This document shows positions 15,573 through 24,198 of a stretch of DNA of 36,529 nucleotides, piece after piece. Location of the stretch: the NCBI RefSeq assembly GCF_000225525.1, contig NZ_AGBF01000056.1, positions 1 through 36,529 on the forward strand. Reading direction: 5' to 3'. The notes under the pieces were generated by a model. It had not been told where the DNA came from, searched no databases, and saw only the letters and a program-made list of their open reading frames with translations. The stretch comes from Streptomyces zinciresistens K42. GTDB taxonomy: Bacteria; Actinomycetota; Actinomycetes; Streptomycetales; Streptomycetaceae. Position 1 is the first letter of the stretch. Every line of letters starts with the position of its first letter. The translations under genes and the position numbers were made by a program.

Positions 15573-15588
15573 CGTGAACCTGTTCACG
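15573..15588. promoter_or_regulatory. 16-bp palindrome upstream of the fhaA operon
   Basis: CGTGAAC-CT-GTTCACG is a perfect 7-bp inverted repeat with a 2-bp spacer. Its core GAACCTGTTC is identical to that of the palindrome before the acyl-CoA dehydrogenase (10112-10121). It looks like an operator about 300 bases before fhaA. The binding protein is unknown. Confidence 0.55.
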
Positions 15589-15652
15589 TATCAACCTCGT
15601 ACCGGTACCGGGCATCTCCCCAGGAGCCGGTCGGGGTCCACAGCCAGGTGCG

Positions 15653-15681
15653 GGACACTGGTCTGCGGCCACCTCTACGAT
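15653..15681 (+). promoter_or_regulatory. Candidate promoter for the fhaA-pknB operon
   Basis: GGACAC (15653-15658) and TACGAT (15676-15681) are spaced by 17 bp, plausible vegetative -35 and -10 boxes. The -10 is good and the -35 weak. A second TACGAT occurs at 15801-15806 without a clear partner. Confidence 0.35.
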
Positions 15682-15881
15682 CCATGGCAAGACGGTGTCC
15701 CTGAGGAGTTCGAAGGTGAGCTCCCGCGGGAACTTTCGAGGGCGTCGACACCTGTCGACCGGGCCGACGAGGGGAACCAGCCGATTTACCGGCGCGTGGA
15801 TACGATCAGTAAGCAGTACCAGGTAAGGCAGTGCCCGCACGGCGGGAAACAGGACGTAGGCAACGACGGAGGAGGTGCCCC

Positions 15882-16748
15882 ATGGGAGTCCTGAAGAAGT
15901 TCGAGCAGCGTCTCGAAGGTCTGGTCAACGGCACCTTTGCCAAGGTCTTCAAGTCCGAGGTCCAGCCCGTGGAGATCGCCGGAGCGCTCCAGCGCGAGTG
16001 CGACAACAACGCCACCATCTGGAACCGCGACCGCACGGTCGTCCCCAACGACTTCATCGTGGAGCTCAGCGCACCGGACCACGAGCGGCTGAGCCCGTAC
16101 TCGGGCCAGCTCGGCGACGAGCTCGCCGGCATGGTCCGCGACTACGCCAAGCAGCAGCGCTACACCTTCATGGGCCCGATCAAGGTCAATCTGGAGAAGG
16201 CGGACGACCTGGACACGGGCCTGTACCGGGTCCGCAGCCGTACGCTCGCCGGCTCCGCCGACCAGCAGGGCCAGCAGCCCTCCGCCCCGCCGGCGTCCGG
16301 ACGCCCCGGCGCCGCGCAGGGCGGCTACGGCTACCCGCCCGCGGGCGGGCCCTCCGGCGCCCCTCCCATACCGGCCGCGCCGCCCCCCGGCGGACGTCCC
16401 GGCGGCTACGGCTACCCGCAGCCCGCGGGCGGCCAGCGTCCCCCCGCCGCACCCGCGGCGGGCGGCCGCACCCGCTACTGGATCGAGATCAACGGCAACC
16501 GCCACCAGATCTCCCGCGCGACGCTCGTGCTGGGGCGCAGCACCGAGGCCGACGTGCGGATCGACGACCCCGGCGTCTCCCGCCGGCACTGCGAGATCCG
16601 GACCGGAACGCCCTCGACGATCCAGGATCTCGGGTCCACCAACGGCATCGTGGTGGACGGGCAGCACACCACCCGCGCTACGCTCCGCGACGGCTCGCGG
16701 ATCGTCGTGGGCAGCAGCACCATCATTTACCGGCAAGCCGAAGGGTGA
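15882..16748 (+). CDS. fhaA: FhaA-like protein (DUF3662 plus FHA domain)
   Basis: This 288-aa protein has an N-terminal DUF3662 domain (about 1-120, starting MGVLKKFEQRLEGLVNGTF), a flexible linker rich in Gly, Pro and Tyr with GGYGYP repeats (about 125-195) and a C-terminal FHA domain (about 198-285). FHA signatures are visible: LGRSTEADVRIDD, SRRHCEI and LGSTNGIVVDG. FHA domains bind phosphothreonine, and mycobacterial FhaA binds phosphorylated MviN and is a PknB substrate in the cell-wall pathway. It is the first gene of the fhaA-fhaB-pstP-rodA-pbpA-pknB operon. The start has a strong GGAGGAGGTG site. The protein is cytoplasmic. Confidence 0.92.
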   Translation: MGVLKKFEQRLEGLVNGTFAKVFKSEVQPVEIAGALQRECDNNATIWNRDRTVVPNDFIVELSAPDHERLSPYSGQLGDELAGMVRDYAKQQRYTFMGPIKVNLEKADDLDTGLYRVRSRTLAGSADQQGQQPSAPPASGRPGAAQGGYGYPPAGGPSGAPPIPAAPPPGGRPGGYGYPQPAGGQRPPAAPAAGGRTRYWIEINGNRHQISRATLVLGRSTEADVRIDDPGVSRRHCEIRTGTPSTIQDLGSTNGIVVDGQHTTRATLRDGSRIVVGSSTIIYRQAEG

Positions 16749-16758
16749 AGCGGGGGCA

Positions 16759-17277
16759 ATGTCAGAGCTGACCCTCACGGTCATGCGGCTGGGTTTCCTG
16801 GCCGTACTGTGGCTGTTCGTGATCGTGGCCGTGCAGGTCATCCGCAGCGACCTGTTCGGTACGCGCGTCACCCAGCGCGGGTCCAGGCGTGAAGCCGGAC
16901 GACAGCAGCAGGCGGCCGCCCGGCAGGCGGCGGCACCGCCGCAGCAGCGCGGCCAGCAGGGCGGCGGCCGCCAGCGCCGCAACGCCCCCACGAAGCTGGT
17001 CGTGTCCGAGGGCACCCTCACCGGCACCACCGTCGCGCTCCAGGGCCAGACGATCACGCTGGGCCGGGCGCACGACAGCACGATCGTGCTGGACGACGAC
17101 TACGCCTCCAGCCGCCATGCCAGGATCTACCCGGACCGGGACGGCCAGTGGATCGTCGAGGACCTCGGCTCCACCAACGGCACGTACCTCGACCGATCGC
17201 GGCTGACGACCCCCACACCGGTTCCGCTGGGCGCGCCGATCCGCATCGGCAAGACCGTCATCGAGCTGCGGAAGTAG
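16759..17277 (+). CDS. fhaB: FhaB/FipA-like membrane-anchored FHA protein
   Basis: This 172-aa protein has one transmembrane helix (about 9-28), a basic Gln/Ala-rich cytoplasmic linker (about 38-75) and a C-terminal FHA domain (about 85-170). The FHA motifs are LGRAHDSTIVLDDDYASSRH and LGSTNGTYLDRSRL, with the Arg and Ser needed for phosphothreonine binding. The mycobacterial homologue FhaB/FipA links PknA/PknB phosphorylation to FtsZ and FtsQ at the septum under stress. The gene starts ten bases after fhaA and is followed by the phosphatase gene, matching the conserved operon order. Confidence 0.92.
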   Translation: MSELTLTVMRLGFLAVLWLFVIVAVQVIRSDLFGTRVTQRGSRREAGRQQQAAARQAAAPPQQRGQQGGGRQRRNAPTKLVVSEGTLTGTTVALQGQTITLGRAHDSTIVLDDDYASSRHARIYPDRDGQWIVEDLGSTNGTYLDRSRLTTPTPVPLGAPIRIGKTVIELRK

Positions 17278-17404
17278 TACACGTCATGAATGAGCGCGAG
17301 CGGAGCGAGCCCGCAGCGGCGGCCCCCACCCCGGGCCCCGGCGCGCTCCCGACCGGAGGGTGGGCACCGTGCGGATGTACCCGGAGCCGACGGGCGAGGT
17401 GCGC

Positions 17405-18946
17405 ATGAGTCTGTCACTGCGCTTCGCCGCCGGATCGCACAAAGGCATGATCCGGGAGGGCAACGAGGACTCCGGATACGCCGGTCCCCGCCTACTCGCC
17501 ATCGCCGACGGCATGGGCGGCGCCGCCGCCGGCGAGGTCGCCTCCTCCGAGGCGATCTCCACCATCGTCGCCCTCGACGACGACGTCCCCGGCTCCGACA
17601 TCCTCACCTCGCTCGGCACGGCCGTGCAGCGCGCCAACGACCAGCTGCGCTCGATGGTCGAGGAGGACCCGCAGCTGGAGGGCATGGGCACCACGCTCAC
17701 CGCCCTGCTGTGGACCGGCCAGCGCCTCGGTCTCGTCCATGTCGGCGACTCGCGCGCGTACCTGCTGCGCGACGGCGTCCTCACCCAGATCACCCAGGAC
17801 CACACCTGGGTGCAGCGCCTGGTCGACGAGGGCCGCATCACCGAGGAAGAAGCCACCACCCACCCCCAGCGCTCGCTGCTGATGCGGGCGCTGGGCAGCG
17901 GCGACCACGTCGAGCCCGACCTCTCCATCCGGGAGGTCCGCGCCGGCGACCGCTATCTGATCTGCTCCGACGGCCTCTCCGGCGTCGTCTCCCACCAGAC
18001 CCTGGAGGAGACCCTCGCCAGCTACCAGGGCCCGCAGGAGACGGTCCAGGAGCTCATCCAGCTCGCACTGCGCGGCGGCGGCCCGGACAACATCACCGTG
18101 ATCATCGCGGACGTCCTCGACCTGGACACCGGCGACACCCTGGCCGCACAGCTGTCGGACACCCCCGTCGTGGTCGGCGCGGTCGCCGAGAACCAGCAGC
18201 ACCACCTGCACGACAACGGCATCATGCAGACCCCCGCGGGCCGCGCCTCCGGGCTCGGCCGCCAGGTGCCCGGACAGGGCGGCGGCGAGTTCGGCCCGCC
18301 CGGCTCCGGCGACACCGCCGGCTACGCCCCCGCGGACGGCTTCGGCGACTACACCGAGGACGACTTCGTCAAGCCCCGCAAGGGCCGCAGGTGGCTGAAG
18401 AGATCCTTCTACTCGGTGCTCACGCTCGCCGTCGTCGGCGGTGGCCTGTACGGCGGCTGGCGCTGGACGCAGACGCAGTACTACGTCGGCACCAACAAGC
18501 AGAACGTCGCCCTGTACCGGGGGATCAGCCAGGATCTCGCCTGGGTCTCGCTGTCGAAGGTCGAGAAGGACCGCCCCGACATCGAACTCAAGTACCTGCC
18601 GCCCTATCAGCAGAAGCTGGTCGAGGCGACGATCGCCGAGGGCGGCCTGAAGGACGCCCAGGCGAAGATCGACGAACTGGCGCTCCAGGCCTCCGCGTGC
18701 AAGAAGCGGGCCGAGCGGCAGGCCGCCGGCAGCCAGAAGAACTCGAAGACGGGCGAGGGCCAGGCCGGAGGCACCAAGGGAACCAGCCTCACCTCCCTCA
18801 CGTCCAAGGCGACGTCGACGCCGTCGACCACCGAGTCCGCCTCACCTCCCCCGTCCACCTCCCCGACCCCGACTGCGACGCCAAGCCCCGGCCCGACGCT
18901 CTCGGAGGAAGAGCAGAAGGTCGTCTCGAACTGCGGTACGCAGTAG
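17405..18946 (+). CDS. pstP: PP2C-type Ser/Thr protein phosphatase, membrane-anchored
   Basis: This 513-aa protein has a cytoplasmic PP2C domain (about 5-240), a transmembrane helix (about 333-352) and an extracellular region ending in a Ser/Thr/Pro-rich tail. PP2C metal and catalytic motifs are present: NEDS, DGMGGAAAGEVAS, GDSRAYLLRDG, HPQRSLLMRALG, CSDGLSG and GGGPDNITVI. The family member PstP reverses phosphorylation by PknB and tunes wall synthesis. The ATG at 17405 gives MSLSLRFAAGSHKGMIREGN, which aligns with the start of mycobacterial PstP. A GTG at 17369 has a better GGAGG spacing and would add 12 residues, so the start is open. It sits between fhaB and rodA. Confidence 0.93.
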   Translation: MSLSLRFAAGSHKGMIREGNEDSGYAGPRLLAIADGMGGAAAGEVASSEAISTIVALDDDVPGSDILTSLGTAVQRANDQLRSMVEEDPQLEGMGTTLTALLWTGQRLGLVHVGDSRAYLLRDGVLTQITQDHTWVQRLVDEGRITEEEATTHPQRSLLMRALGSGDHVEPDLSIREVRAGDRYLICSDGLSGVVSHQTLEETLASYQGPQETVQELIQLALRGGGPDNITVIIADVLDLDTGDTLAAQLSDTPVVVGAVAENQQHHLHDNGIMQTPAGRASGLGRQVPGQGGGEFGPPGSGDTAGYAPADGFGDYTEDDFVKPRKGRRWLKRSFYSVLTLAVVGGGLYGGWRWTQTQYYVGTNKQNVALYRGISQDLAWVSLSKVEKDRPDIELKYLPPYQQKLVEATIAEGGLKDAQAKIDELALQASACKKRAERQAAGSQKNSKTGEGQAGGTKGTSLTSLTSKATSTPSTTESASPPPSTSPTPTATPSPGPTLSEEEQKVVSNCGTQ

Positions 18947-18973
18947 GCAAGCCGTGAGAGGCCCCGTCACACG

Positions 18974-20413
18974 ATGAGCAGTACAACGAACTCGCCGACG
19001 CACCACACGTCCACCATCGGTGCGATCGGCGCACCGAGCCGCCGCAACACCGAACTCGCGCTGCTGGTCTTCGCGGTCGTCATCCCGGTGTTCGCCTACG
19101 CCAACGTCGGGTTGGCGATCAACGGCGAAGTACCGGCCGGCCTGCTCGGCTACGGCGTCGGGCTCGGCCTGCTGGCCGGCATCGGCCATCTCGCCGTACG
19201 GAAGTTCGCTCCGTACGCCGACCCGCTGATGCTGCCGCTGGCCACCCTGCTGAACGGCCTCGGTCTGGTCGCCATCTGGCGGCTCGACCAGTCGAAGCGG
19301 CTCCAGCAGAGCAGTCAGTACGTCGAGGCGGCGCCGCGTCAGCTGCTGTACTCCGCGCTGGGCGTGGCCCTGCTGGTGGCGGTGCTGATATTCCTCAAGG
19401 ACCACCGCGTCCTGCAGCGCTACACCTACATCTCCATGGCCGCGGCGCTGGTCCTGCTCGTGCTGCCGCTCGTCCCCGGGCTCGGAGCCGACGTCTTCGG
19501 CGCCAAGATCTGGATCAAGATCCCCGGCCTCGGCACGGTCCAGCCCGGTGAGTTCGCCAAGATCGCCCTGGCGGTCTTCTTCGCCGGCTATCTCATGGTC
19601 AAGAGAGACGCGCTGGCCCTCGCCAGCCGCCGCTTCCTGGGCCTGTACCTGCCGCGCGGCCGCGACCTCGGGCCGATCCTCGTCGTCTGGGCCATCTCGA
19701 TCCTCATCCTGATCTTCGAGACCGACCTCGGAACGTCCCTGCTGTTCTTCGGGATGTTCATCATCATGCTGTACGTCGCCACCGAGCGGACCAGCTGGAT
19801 CGTCTTCGGTCTGCTGATGTCGGCGACCGGCGCGGTCGGCGTGGCCAGCTTCCAGCCGCACATCCAGACGCGTGTGCAGGCGTGGCTGGACCCGATGCGC
19901 GAGTACCAGCTCAGCCGGCAGGGCGTGTTCGGCCACACCGAGCAGGTCATGCAGGCCCTGTGGGCCTTCGGCTCCGGCGGCACCCTCGGCACCGGCCTCG
20001 GCCAGGGCAACTCCGACCTCATCGGCTTCGCCGCCAACTCCGACTTCATCCTCGCCACGTTCGGCGAGGAGCTGGGGCTGGCCGGCGTCATGGCGATCCT
20101 GCTGGTCTACGGCCTGATCGTGGAACGCGGTGTGCGCACGGCCCTCGCGGCCCGCGACCCGTTCGGCAAGCTGCTGGCCATCGGCCTGTCCGGGTCCTTC
20201 GCCCTCCAGGTCTTCGTCGTGGCCGGCGGTGTGATGGGCCTCATCCCGCTGACCGGCATGACGCTGCCGTTCGTGGCGTACGGCGGTTCCTCCGTCATCG
20301 CCAACTGGGCCCTGATCGGCATCCTGCTGCGCATCAGCGACACCGCGCGCCGTCCGGCCCCCGCCCCCGCGCCCAACCCCGACGCCGAGATGACGCAGGT
20401 GGTCCGTCCGTGA
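18974..20413 (+). CDS. rodA: SEDS-family peptidoglycan glycosyltransferase RodA/FtsW
   Basis: This 479-aa polytopic protein has about ten membrane segments. SEDS features are present: PGLGADVFGAKIWIKIPGLG and QPGEFAKI in the middle, the catalytic-site Asp at about residue 306 in WLDP, then GTGLGQGNSD, the family segment FGEELGLAGV and the C-terminal GMTLPFVAYGGSS. SEDS proteins polymerise lipid II into glycan and act with a class B PBP, here encoded immediately downstream with a GTGA overlap. The N-terminus is Ser/Thr/His-rich and cytoplasmic. By position it corresponds to M. tuberculosis rodA (Rv0017c). Other SEDS genes (ftsW, sfr) would be elsewhere. Confidence 0.93.
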   Translation: MSSTTNSPTHHTSTIGAIGAPSRRNTELALLVFAVVIPVFAYANVGLAINGEVPAGLLGYGVGLGLLAGIGHLAVRKFAPYADPLMLPLATLLNGLGLVAIWRLDQSKRLQQSSQYVEAAPRQLLYSALGVALLVAVLIFLKDHRVLQRYTYISMAAALVLLVLPLVPGLGADVFGAKIWIKIPGLGTVQPGEFAKIALAVFFAGYLMVKRDALALASRRFLGLYLPRGRDLGPILVVWAISILILIFETDLGTSLLFFGMFIIMLYVATERTSWIVFGLLMSATGAVGVASFQPHIQTRVQAWLDPMREYQLSRQGVFGHTEQVMQALWAFGSGGTLGTGLGQGNSDLIGFAANSDFILATFGEELGLAGVMAILLVYGLIVERGVRTALAARDPFGKLLAIGLSGSFALQVFVVAGGVMGLIPLTGMTLPFVAYGGSSVIANWALIGILLRISDTARRPAPAPAPNPDAEMTQVVRP

Positions 20414-21882
20414 ACAAGCCCCTACGCCGGATCGCGATCTTCTGCGGACTCCTCGTCCTCGCGCTGCTCGTCCGCGACAACTGGATCCAGTACGTCCGGG
20501 CCGACGAGCTCAGGACCGACAAGGACAACCGCCGGGTGGTCATCGAGCGCTACGCCAGCCCGCGCGGCAACATCATCGTCGACGGCAAGGCGATCACGGG
20601 CTCGAAGGAGAGCTCCAGCAGCGACTTCAAGTACAAGCGCACCTATGTGAACGGCCCCATGTGGGCACCGGTCACCGGGTACGCCTCGCAGGCGTTCGGC
20701 GCCAACCAGCTGGAGTCCATCGAGGACGGCATCCTCACCGGCAACGACGACCGGCTGTTCTTCCGCAAGACCCTCGACATGGTCACCGGCAAGGAGCAGC
20801 AGGGCGGCAACGTCGTCACCACGCTGAACGCCGCTGCCCAGAAGGCCGCGTACAACGGCCTCAAGGCGCGCGGCAAGGGTGCCGTCGTGGCGCTGGAGCC
20901 CTCCACCGGCAAGATCCTGGCCCTGGCCTCCTTCCCGTCGTACGACCCGGGCTCCTTCGCCGGCAACTCCACGTCGGTCGACTCCAAGGCGTGGACCAAG
21001 CTCCAGAAGAAGAACAACCCGAACGACCCGATGCTCAACCGGGCGCTGCGCGAGGTCTATCCGCCCGGTTCGACCTTCAAGGTGCTCACCGCGGCGGCGG
21101 CCCTGGAGCAGGGCCTGTACAAGGACGCGGACAGCAGGACCGACTCGCCGGACCCCTGGGTCATGACGGGCACCAACACGGAACTGCCCAACGAGGGCAA
21201 CATCCCCTGCAAGAACGCCACGCTGCGGGTGGCCCTCCAGTACTCGTGCAACACCGTCTTCGGCAAGGTCGGCGCCGACCTGGGCAACGCCAAGATGCTG
21301 GAGACGGCGAAGAAGTTCGGGTTCACCAAGGAGCAGTTCGTCCCGATCCGCACCAGCGCGTCGGTCTTCTCGGACGACATGAACGCCTCGCAGACCGCGC
21401 TGTCGTCCATCGGCCAGTTCAACACGGCCACCACCCCGCTCCAGATGGCCATGGTGGCCTCCGCCGTCGCCAACAACGGCACGCTGATGAAGCCGTACAT
21501 GGTCGACGAGCTCCAGACCAGCAACCTCGACGCCATCGAGAAGACCGACCCCGAGGAGATGAGCCGGCCGCTCCAGGCCGGCAACGCCCAGATCCTCCAG
21601 TCGATGATGGAGACCGTCGTCAAGGACGGCACCGGCAAGAGCGCCCAGATCCCGGGCGTCACCGTGGGCGGCAAGACCGGTACCGCCCAGCGCGGTGTCG
21701 ACAACAGCGGCCGGCCGTACGCGTGGTTCATCTCCTACGCCAAGGTCGACAACAGCTCGCCGGTCGCGGTGGCGGTCGTCGTCGAGGACGAGAAGGCGGT
21801 CCGCGGCGACATCTCCGGTGGCGGTCTCGCCGCTCCGATCGCCAAGAGCGTCATGGAGGCGGTCATCAACTCCAAGAAGTGA
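20410..21882 (+). CDS. pbpA: Class B penicillin-binding protein PbpA
   Basis: This 490-aa protein has an N-terminal membrane anchor (about 7-25), an N-terminal non-catalytic domain with SPRGNIIVDGK and a C-terminal transpeptidase domain. The three active-site motifs are present: STFK with Ser221, SCN at 279-281 and KTG at 422-424. It crosslinks peptidoglycan and forms a polymerase pair with the upstream SEDS protein. The GTG start overlaps the rodA stop as GTGA, indicating translational coupling. Mycobacterial PbpA is regulated by PknB phosphorylation, consistent with the kinase gene 169 bases downstream. Confidence 0.94.
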   Translation: MNKPLRRIAIFCGLLVLALLVRDNWIQYVRADELRTDKDNRRVVIERYASPRGNIIVDGKAITGSKESSSSDFKYKRTYVNGPMWAPVTGYASQAFGANQLESIEDGILTGNDDRLFFRKTLDMVTGKEQQGGNVVTTLNAAAQKAAYNGLKARGKGAVVALEPSTGKILALASFPSYDPGSFAGNSTSVDSKAWTKLQKKNNPNDPMLNRALREVYPPGSTFKVLTAAAALEQGLYKDADSRTDSPDPWVMTGTNTELPNEGNIPCKNATLRVALQYSCNTVFGKVGADLGNAKMLETAKKFGFTKEQFVPIRTSASVFSDDMNASQTALSSIGQFNTATTPLQMAMVASAVANNGTLMKPYMVDELQTSNLDAIEKTDPEEMSRPLQAGNAQILQSMMETVVKDGTGKSAQIPGVTVGGKTGTAQRGVDNSGRPYAWFISYAKVDNSSPVAVAVVVEDEKAVRGDISGGGLAAPIAKSVMEAVINSKK

Positions 21883-21917
21883 CCCCGCTCACGTCCCCTT
21901 CACATCGGTGCACGTTG

Positions 21918-21936
21918 CGATACCGGTCCTGTATCG
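21918..21936. promoter_or_regulatory. Inverted repeat in the pbpA-pknB gap
   Basis: CGATAC-CGGTCCT-GTATCG is a 6-bp perfect inverted repeat in the 169-bp gap before pknB. Further on, TACGGT at 21975-21980 is a possible -10 box, so pknB may have its own promoter. Evidence is weak without expression data. Confidence 0.35.
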
Positions 21937-22051
21937 GGTTACGGGCTTGGCCAGGTCACACAAGATGAGCCGGGTACGGTATGCCCGGACGGCACACCGG
22001 CCCACCCACAAGGGTGAGGCCGGGACCGACGGAGAGGGCTGGTAGGTAGCT

Positions 22052-24073
22052 ATGGAAGAGCCGCGTCGCCTAGGCGGCCGGTACGAACTGGGCCAGGTGC
22101 TCGGTCGTGGTGGCATGGCGGAGGTATACCTCGCGCATGACACCCGGCTCGGCCGCACCGTGGCGGTGAAGACGCTGCGCGCGGACCTGGCGCGCGACCC
22201 GTCCTTCCAGGCCCGGTTCCGCCGGGAGGCCCAGTCGGCCGCCTCGCTCAACCATCCCGCGATCGTGGCGGTGTACGACACGGGCGAGGACTACATCGAC
22301 AACGTGTCGATCCCGTACATCGTCATGGAGTACGTCGACGGCTCCACGCTCCGTGAGCTTCTTCACAGCGGCCGCAAGCTGCTGCCGGAGCGGGCGATGG
22401 AGATGACCATCGGCATCCTCCAGGGTCTGGAGTACGCCCACCGCAGCGGCATCGTCCACCGTGACATCAAGCCGGCGAACGTCATGCTCACGCGCAACGG
22501 CCAGGTCAAGGTCATGGACTTCGGCATCGCCCGCGCCATGGGCGACTCCGGCATGACGATGACCCAGACCGCGGCCGTCATCGGCACCGCCCAGTACCTC
22601 TCCCCGGAGCAGGCCAAGGGCGAGCAGGTCGACGCCCGGTCGGACCTGTACTCCACCGGCTGCCTGCTGTACGAGCTGCTGACGGTGCGGCCGCCGTTCA
22701 TCGGCGACTCCCCGGTCGCGGTCGCGTACCAGCACGTCCGGGAAGAGGCGCAGTCCCCGTCGGTCTTCGACCCCGAGATCACGCCCGAGATGGACGCGAT
22801 CGTGCTGAAGGCCCTCACCAAGGACCCGAACTACCGCTACCAGTCGGCCGACGAGATGCGCGCCGACATCGAGGCGTGCCTCGACGGCCAGCCCGTCGCC
22901 GCCACGGCCGCGATGGGTTCGGTGGGCTACGGCGGCTATCCGGACGACCAGCCGACGACGGCCCTGCGCGCCACGGACGCGGGCGCCACGTCGATGCTGC
23001 CGCCCATGAACCCGGACGACGGCGGCTACGGCTACGACGACCGGGTCGACCGGCGCCGCCAGAAGAAGTCGAACACCTCGACGATCCTGCTGGCCGTCGC
23101 GGGTGTGCTGGTCCTGGTCGGCGCCATCCTCATCGGCAAGTGGGTCTTCGCCGGCGAATCGGCGAGCAACAACTCCGTCGCCGCCCCGAGCCTCGTCGGC
23201 GAGACCCAGGACAGCGCCAAGGAACTGCTCGCCAACGTCGATCTCAAGCTGGGCCAGGTCACCACGAAGGAATGTGACAACCAGCCCAAGAACCGGATCT
23301 GCAGCCAGAACCCCGAGGCCAAGACCAAGATCGACAAGGGTTCCACGATCGACGTCGTGGTCTCGACGGGTGCGCCGAAGGTCTCCGTGCCCGATGTGAC
23401 GGGCCTGAAGTTCAACAAGGCGAAGGACGAGCTGGAGCGCAAGGGCTTCGTGGTCGAGCAGAAGACCAAGGAGTCCGACCGGACCCCGGGCGTCGTCATC
23501 AGCCAGGACCCCGAGGGCTCGACCGAGCAGGAGAAGGGCTCCACGATCACGCTGACCGTCGCCAAGGAGGAGGCCAAGTCCACCGTTCCGGACGTGGCCG
23601 GCCGCACCTGCGACGAGGCGAAGGCGCAGATGCAGGCCAACAACCTGACCGGTACCTGCACCGAGGTCGAGACCCAGGACCCGAACCAGGTCGGCAAGGT
23701 CATCTCGACCTCGCCGGAGGCCGGCAGCGAGGCCGACAGGAACTCCACGGTGACCATCCAGGTCGGCAAGCAGGCCCAGCAGAAGACGCAGGTGCCCAAC
23801 GTCGTCGGCCAGACGGTCGGCCAGGCCAAGCAGATCCTCCAGGGCGGCGGCTTCACGAACATCCAGTTCGAGAACGGCAGCGACCAGGGTGACAACGCGC
23901 TGGTGACCAAGCAGGACCCGGGAGCCGGCCAGCAGGTCGACAACCCCGGGGGCACCCAGATCAAGCTGACGACCGTCGGCTTCGGCGGGAACAACGGCGG
24001 CAACAACGGAGGGAACAACGGCGGCGGCTTCTTCGGCGGCCTGACCGGGACATCCACCCGTACGGAGCACTGA
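22052..24073 (+). CDS. pknB: PASTA-domain Ser/Thr protein kinase PknB
   Basis: This 673-aa protein has a kinase domain (about 10-280), a linker, one transmembrane helix (about 344-368) and four extracellular PASTA repeats, ending in an Asn/Gly-rich tail. Kinase motifs: GRGGMAEV loop, Lys40, HRDIKPANVM (136-145), DFG (156-158), and Thr171 and Thr173 in TQTAAVIGTAQYLSPEQ, which match the PknB activation-loop autophosphorylation sites. PASTA domains bind muropeptides or lipid II and relay wall status to the kinase. Substrates probably include the upstream FhaA and RodA/PbpA machinery, and the upstream PP2C reverses it. The start ATG follows a weak site. In mycobacteria pknA lies between pbpA and pknB; here it is missing. 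Confidence 0.95.
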   Translation: MEEPRRLGGRYELGQVLGRGGMAEVYLAHDTRLGRTVAVKTLRADLARDPSFQARFRREAQSAASLNHPAIVAVYDTGEDYIDNVSIPYIVMEYVDGSTLRELLHSGRKLLPERAMEMTIGILQGLEYAHRSGIVHRDIKPANVMLTRNGQVKVMDFGIARAMGDSGMTMTQTAAVIGTAQYLSPEQAKGEQVDARSDLYSTGCLLYELLTVRPPFIGDSPVAVAYQHVREEAQSPSVFDPEITPEMDAIVLKALTKDPNYRYQSADEMRADIEACLDGQPVAATAAMGSVGYGGYPDDQPTTALRATDAGATSMLPPMNPDDGGYGYDDRVDRRRQKKSNTSTILLAVAGVLVLVGAILIGKWVFAGESASNNSVAAPSLVGETQDSAKELLANVDLKLGQVTTKECDNQPKNRICSQNPEAKTKIDKGSTIDVVVSTGAPKVSVPDVTGLKFNKAKDELERKGFVVEQKTKESDRTPGVVISQDPEGSTEQEKGSTITLTVAKEEAKSTVPDVAGRTCDEAKAQMQANNLTGTCTEVETQDPNQVGKVISTSPEAGSEADRNSTVTIQVGKQAQQKTQVPNVVGQTVGQAKQILQGGGFTNIQFENGSDQGDNALVTKQDPGAGQQVDNPGGTQIKLTTVGFGGNNGGNNGGNNGGGFFGGLTGTSTRTEH

Positions 24074-24098
24074 CCTACCGCCGGACCCCCGGCGCGGA

Positions 24099-24151
24099 CA
24101 CGAGTGAGCCCCGGTGCCCTTGATGATTCAGGGCACCGGGGCTCACTCGTG
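24099..24151. terminator. 22-bp bidirectional hairpin between pknB and the sortase operon
   Basis: CACGAGTGAGCCCCGGTGCC (with CT, to 24120) pairs perfectly with the arm at 24130-24151; the loop is the nine bases 24121-24129. It sits between two convergent operons and should terminate both. No U-run follows. Confidence 0.88.
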
Positions 24152-24198
24152 CCGTGCGCTCACCGGTCTGCGGGCTCACCGGCCGCCGGGCGGACCGC

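Larger units (their letters stand above)
15375..15881. other. 507-bp intergenic region: tRNA-Leu promoter side and fhaA operon leader
   Basis: No convincing gene is present. On the minus strand TAATGT (complement of 15430-15435) could be the tRNA-Leu -10 box. The region also contains a 16-bp palindrome (15573-15588), a possible promoter GGACAC-N17-TACGAT (15653-15681) for the fhaA operon, and a palindromic pair GTCGAC-ACCT-GTCGAC (15744-15759). From that promoter the fhaA leader would be about 190 bases long. Confidence 0.5.

Noticed and set aside
15573..15588. LexA (SOS) box before the fhaA operon
   Set aside because: The actinobacterial LexA box has GAAC and GTTC spaced by four bases; here the spacing is two.
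15433..15840. A 135-aa minus-strand gene in the fhaA leader
   Set aside because: The product has no recognisable domain, no clear ribosome site, and mixed composition; promoter-like elements occupy the same DNA.
24000..24050. A CRISPR or tandem-repeat array at the end of pknB
   Set aside because: The repeats are AACAACGGNGGC-type codons encoding Asn/Gly in the kinase tail, in frame and short.
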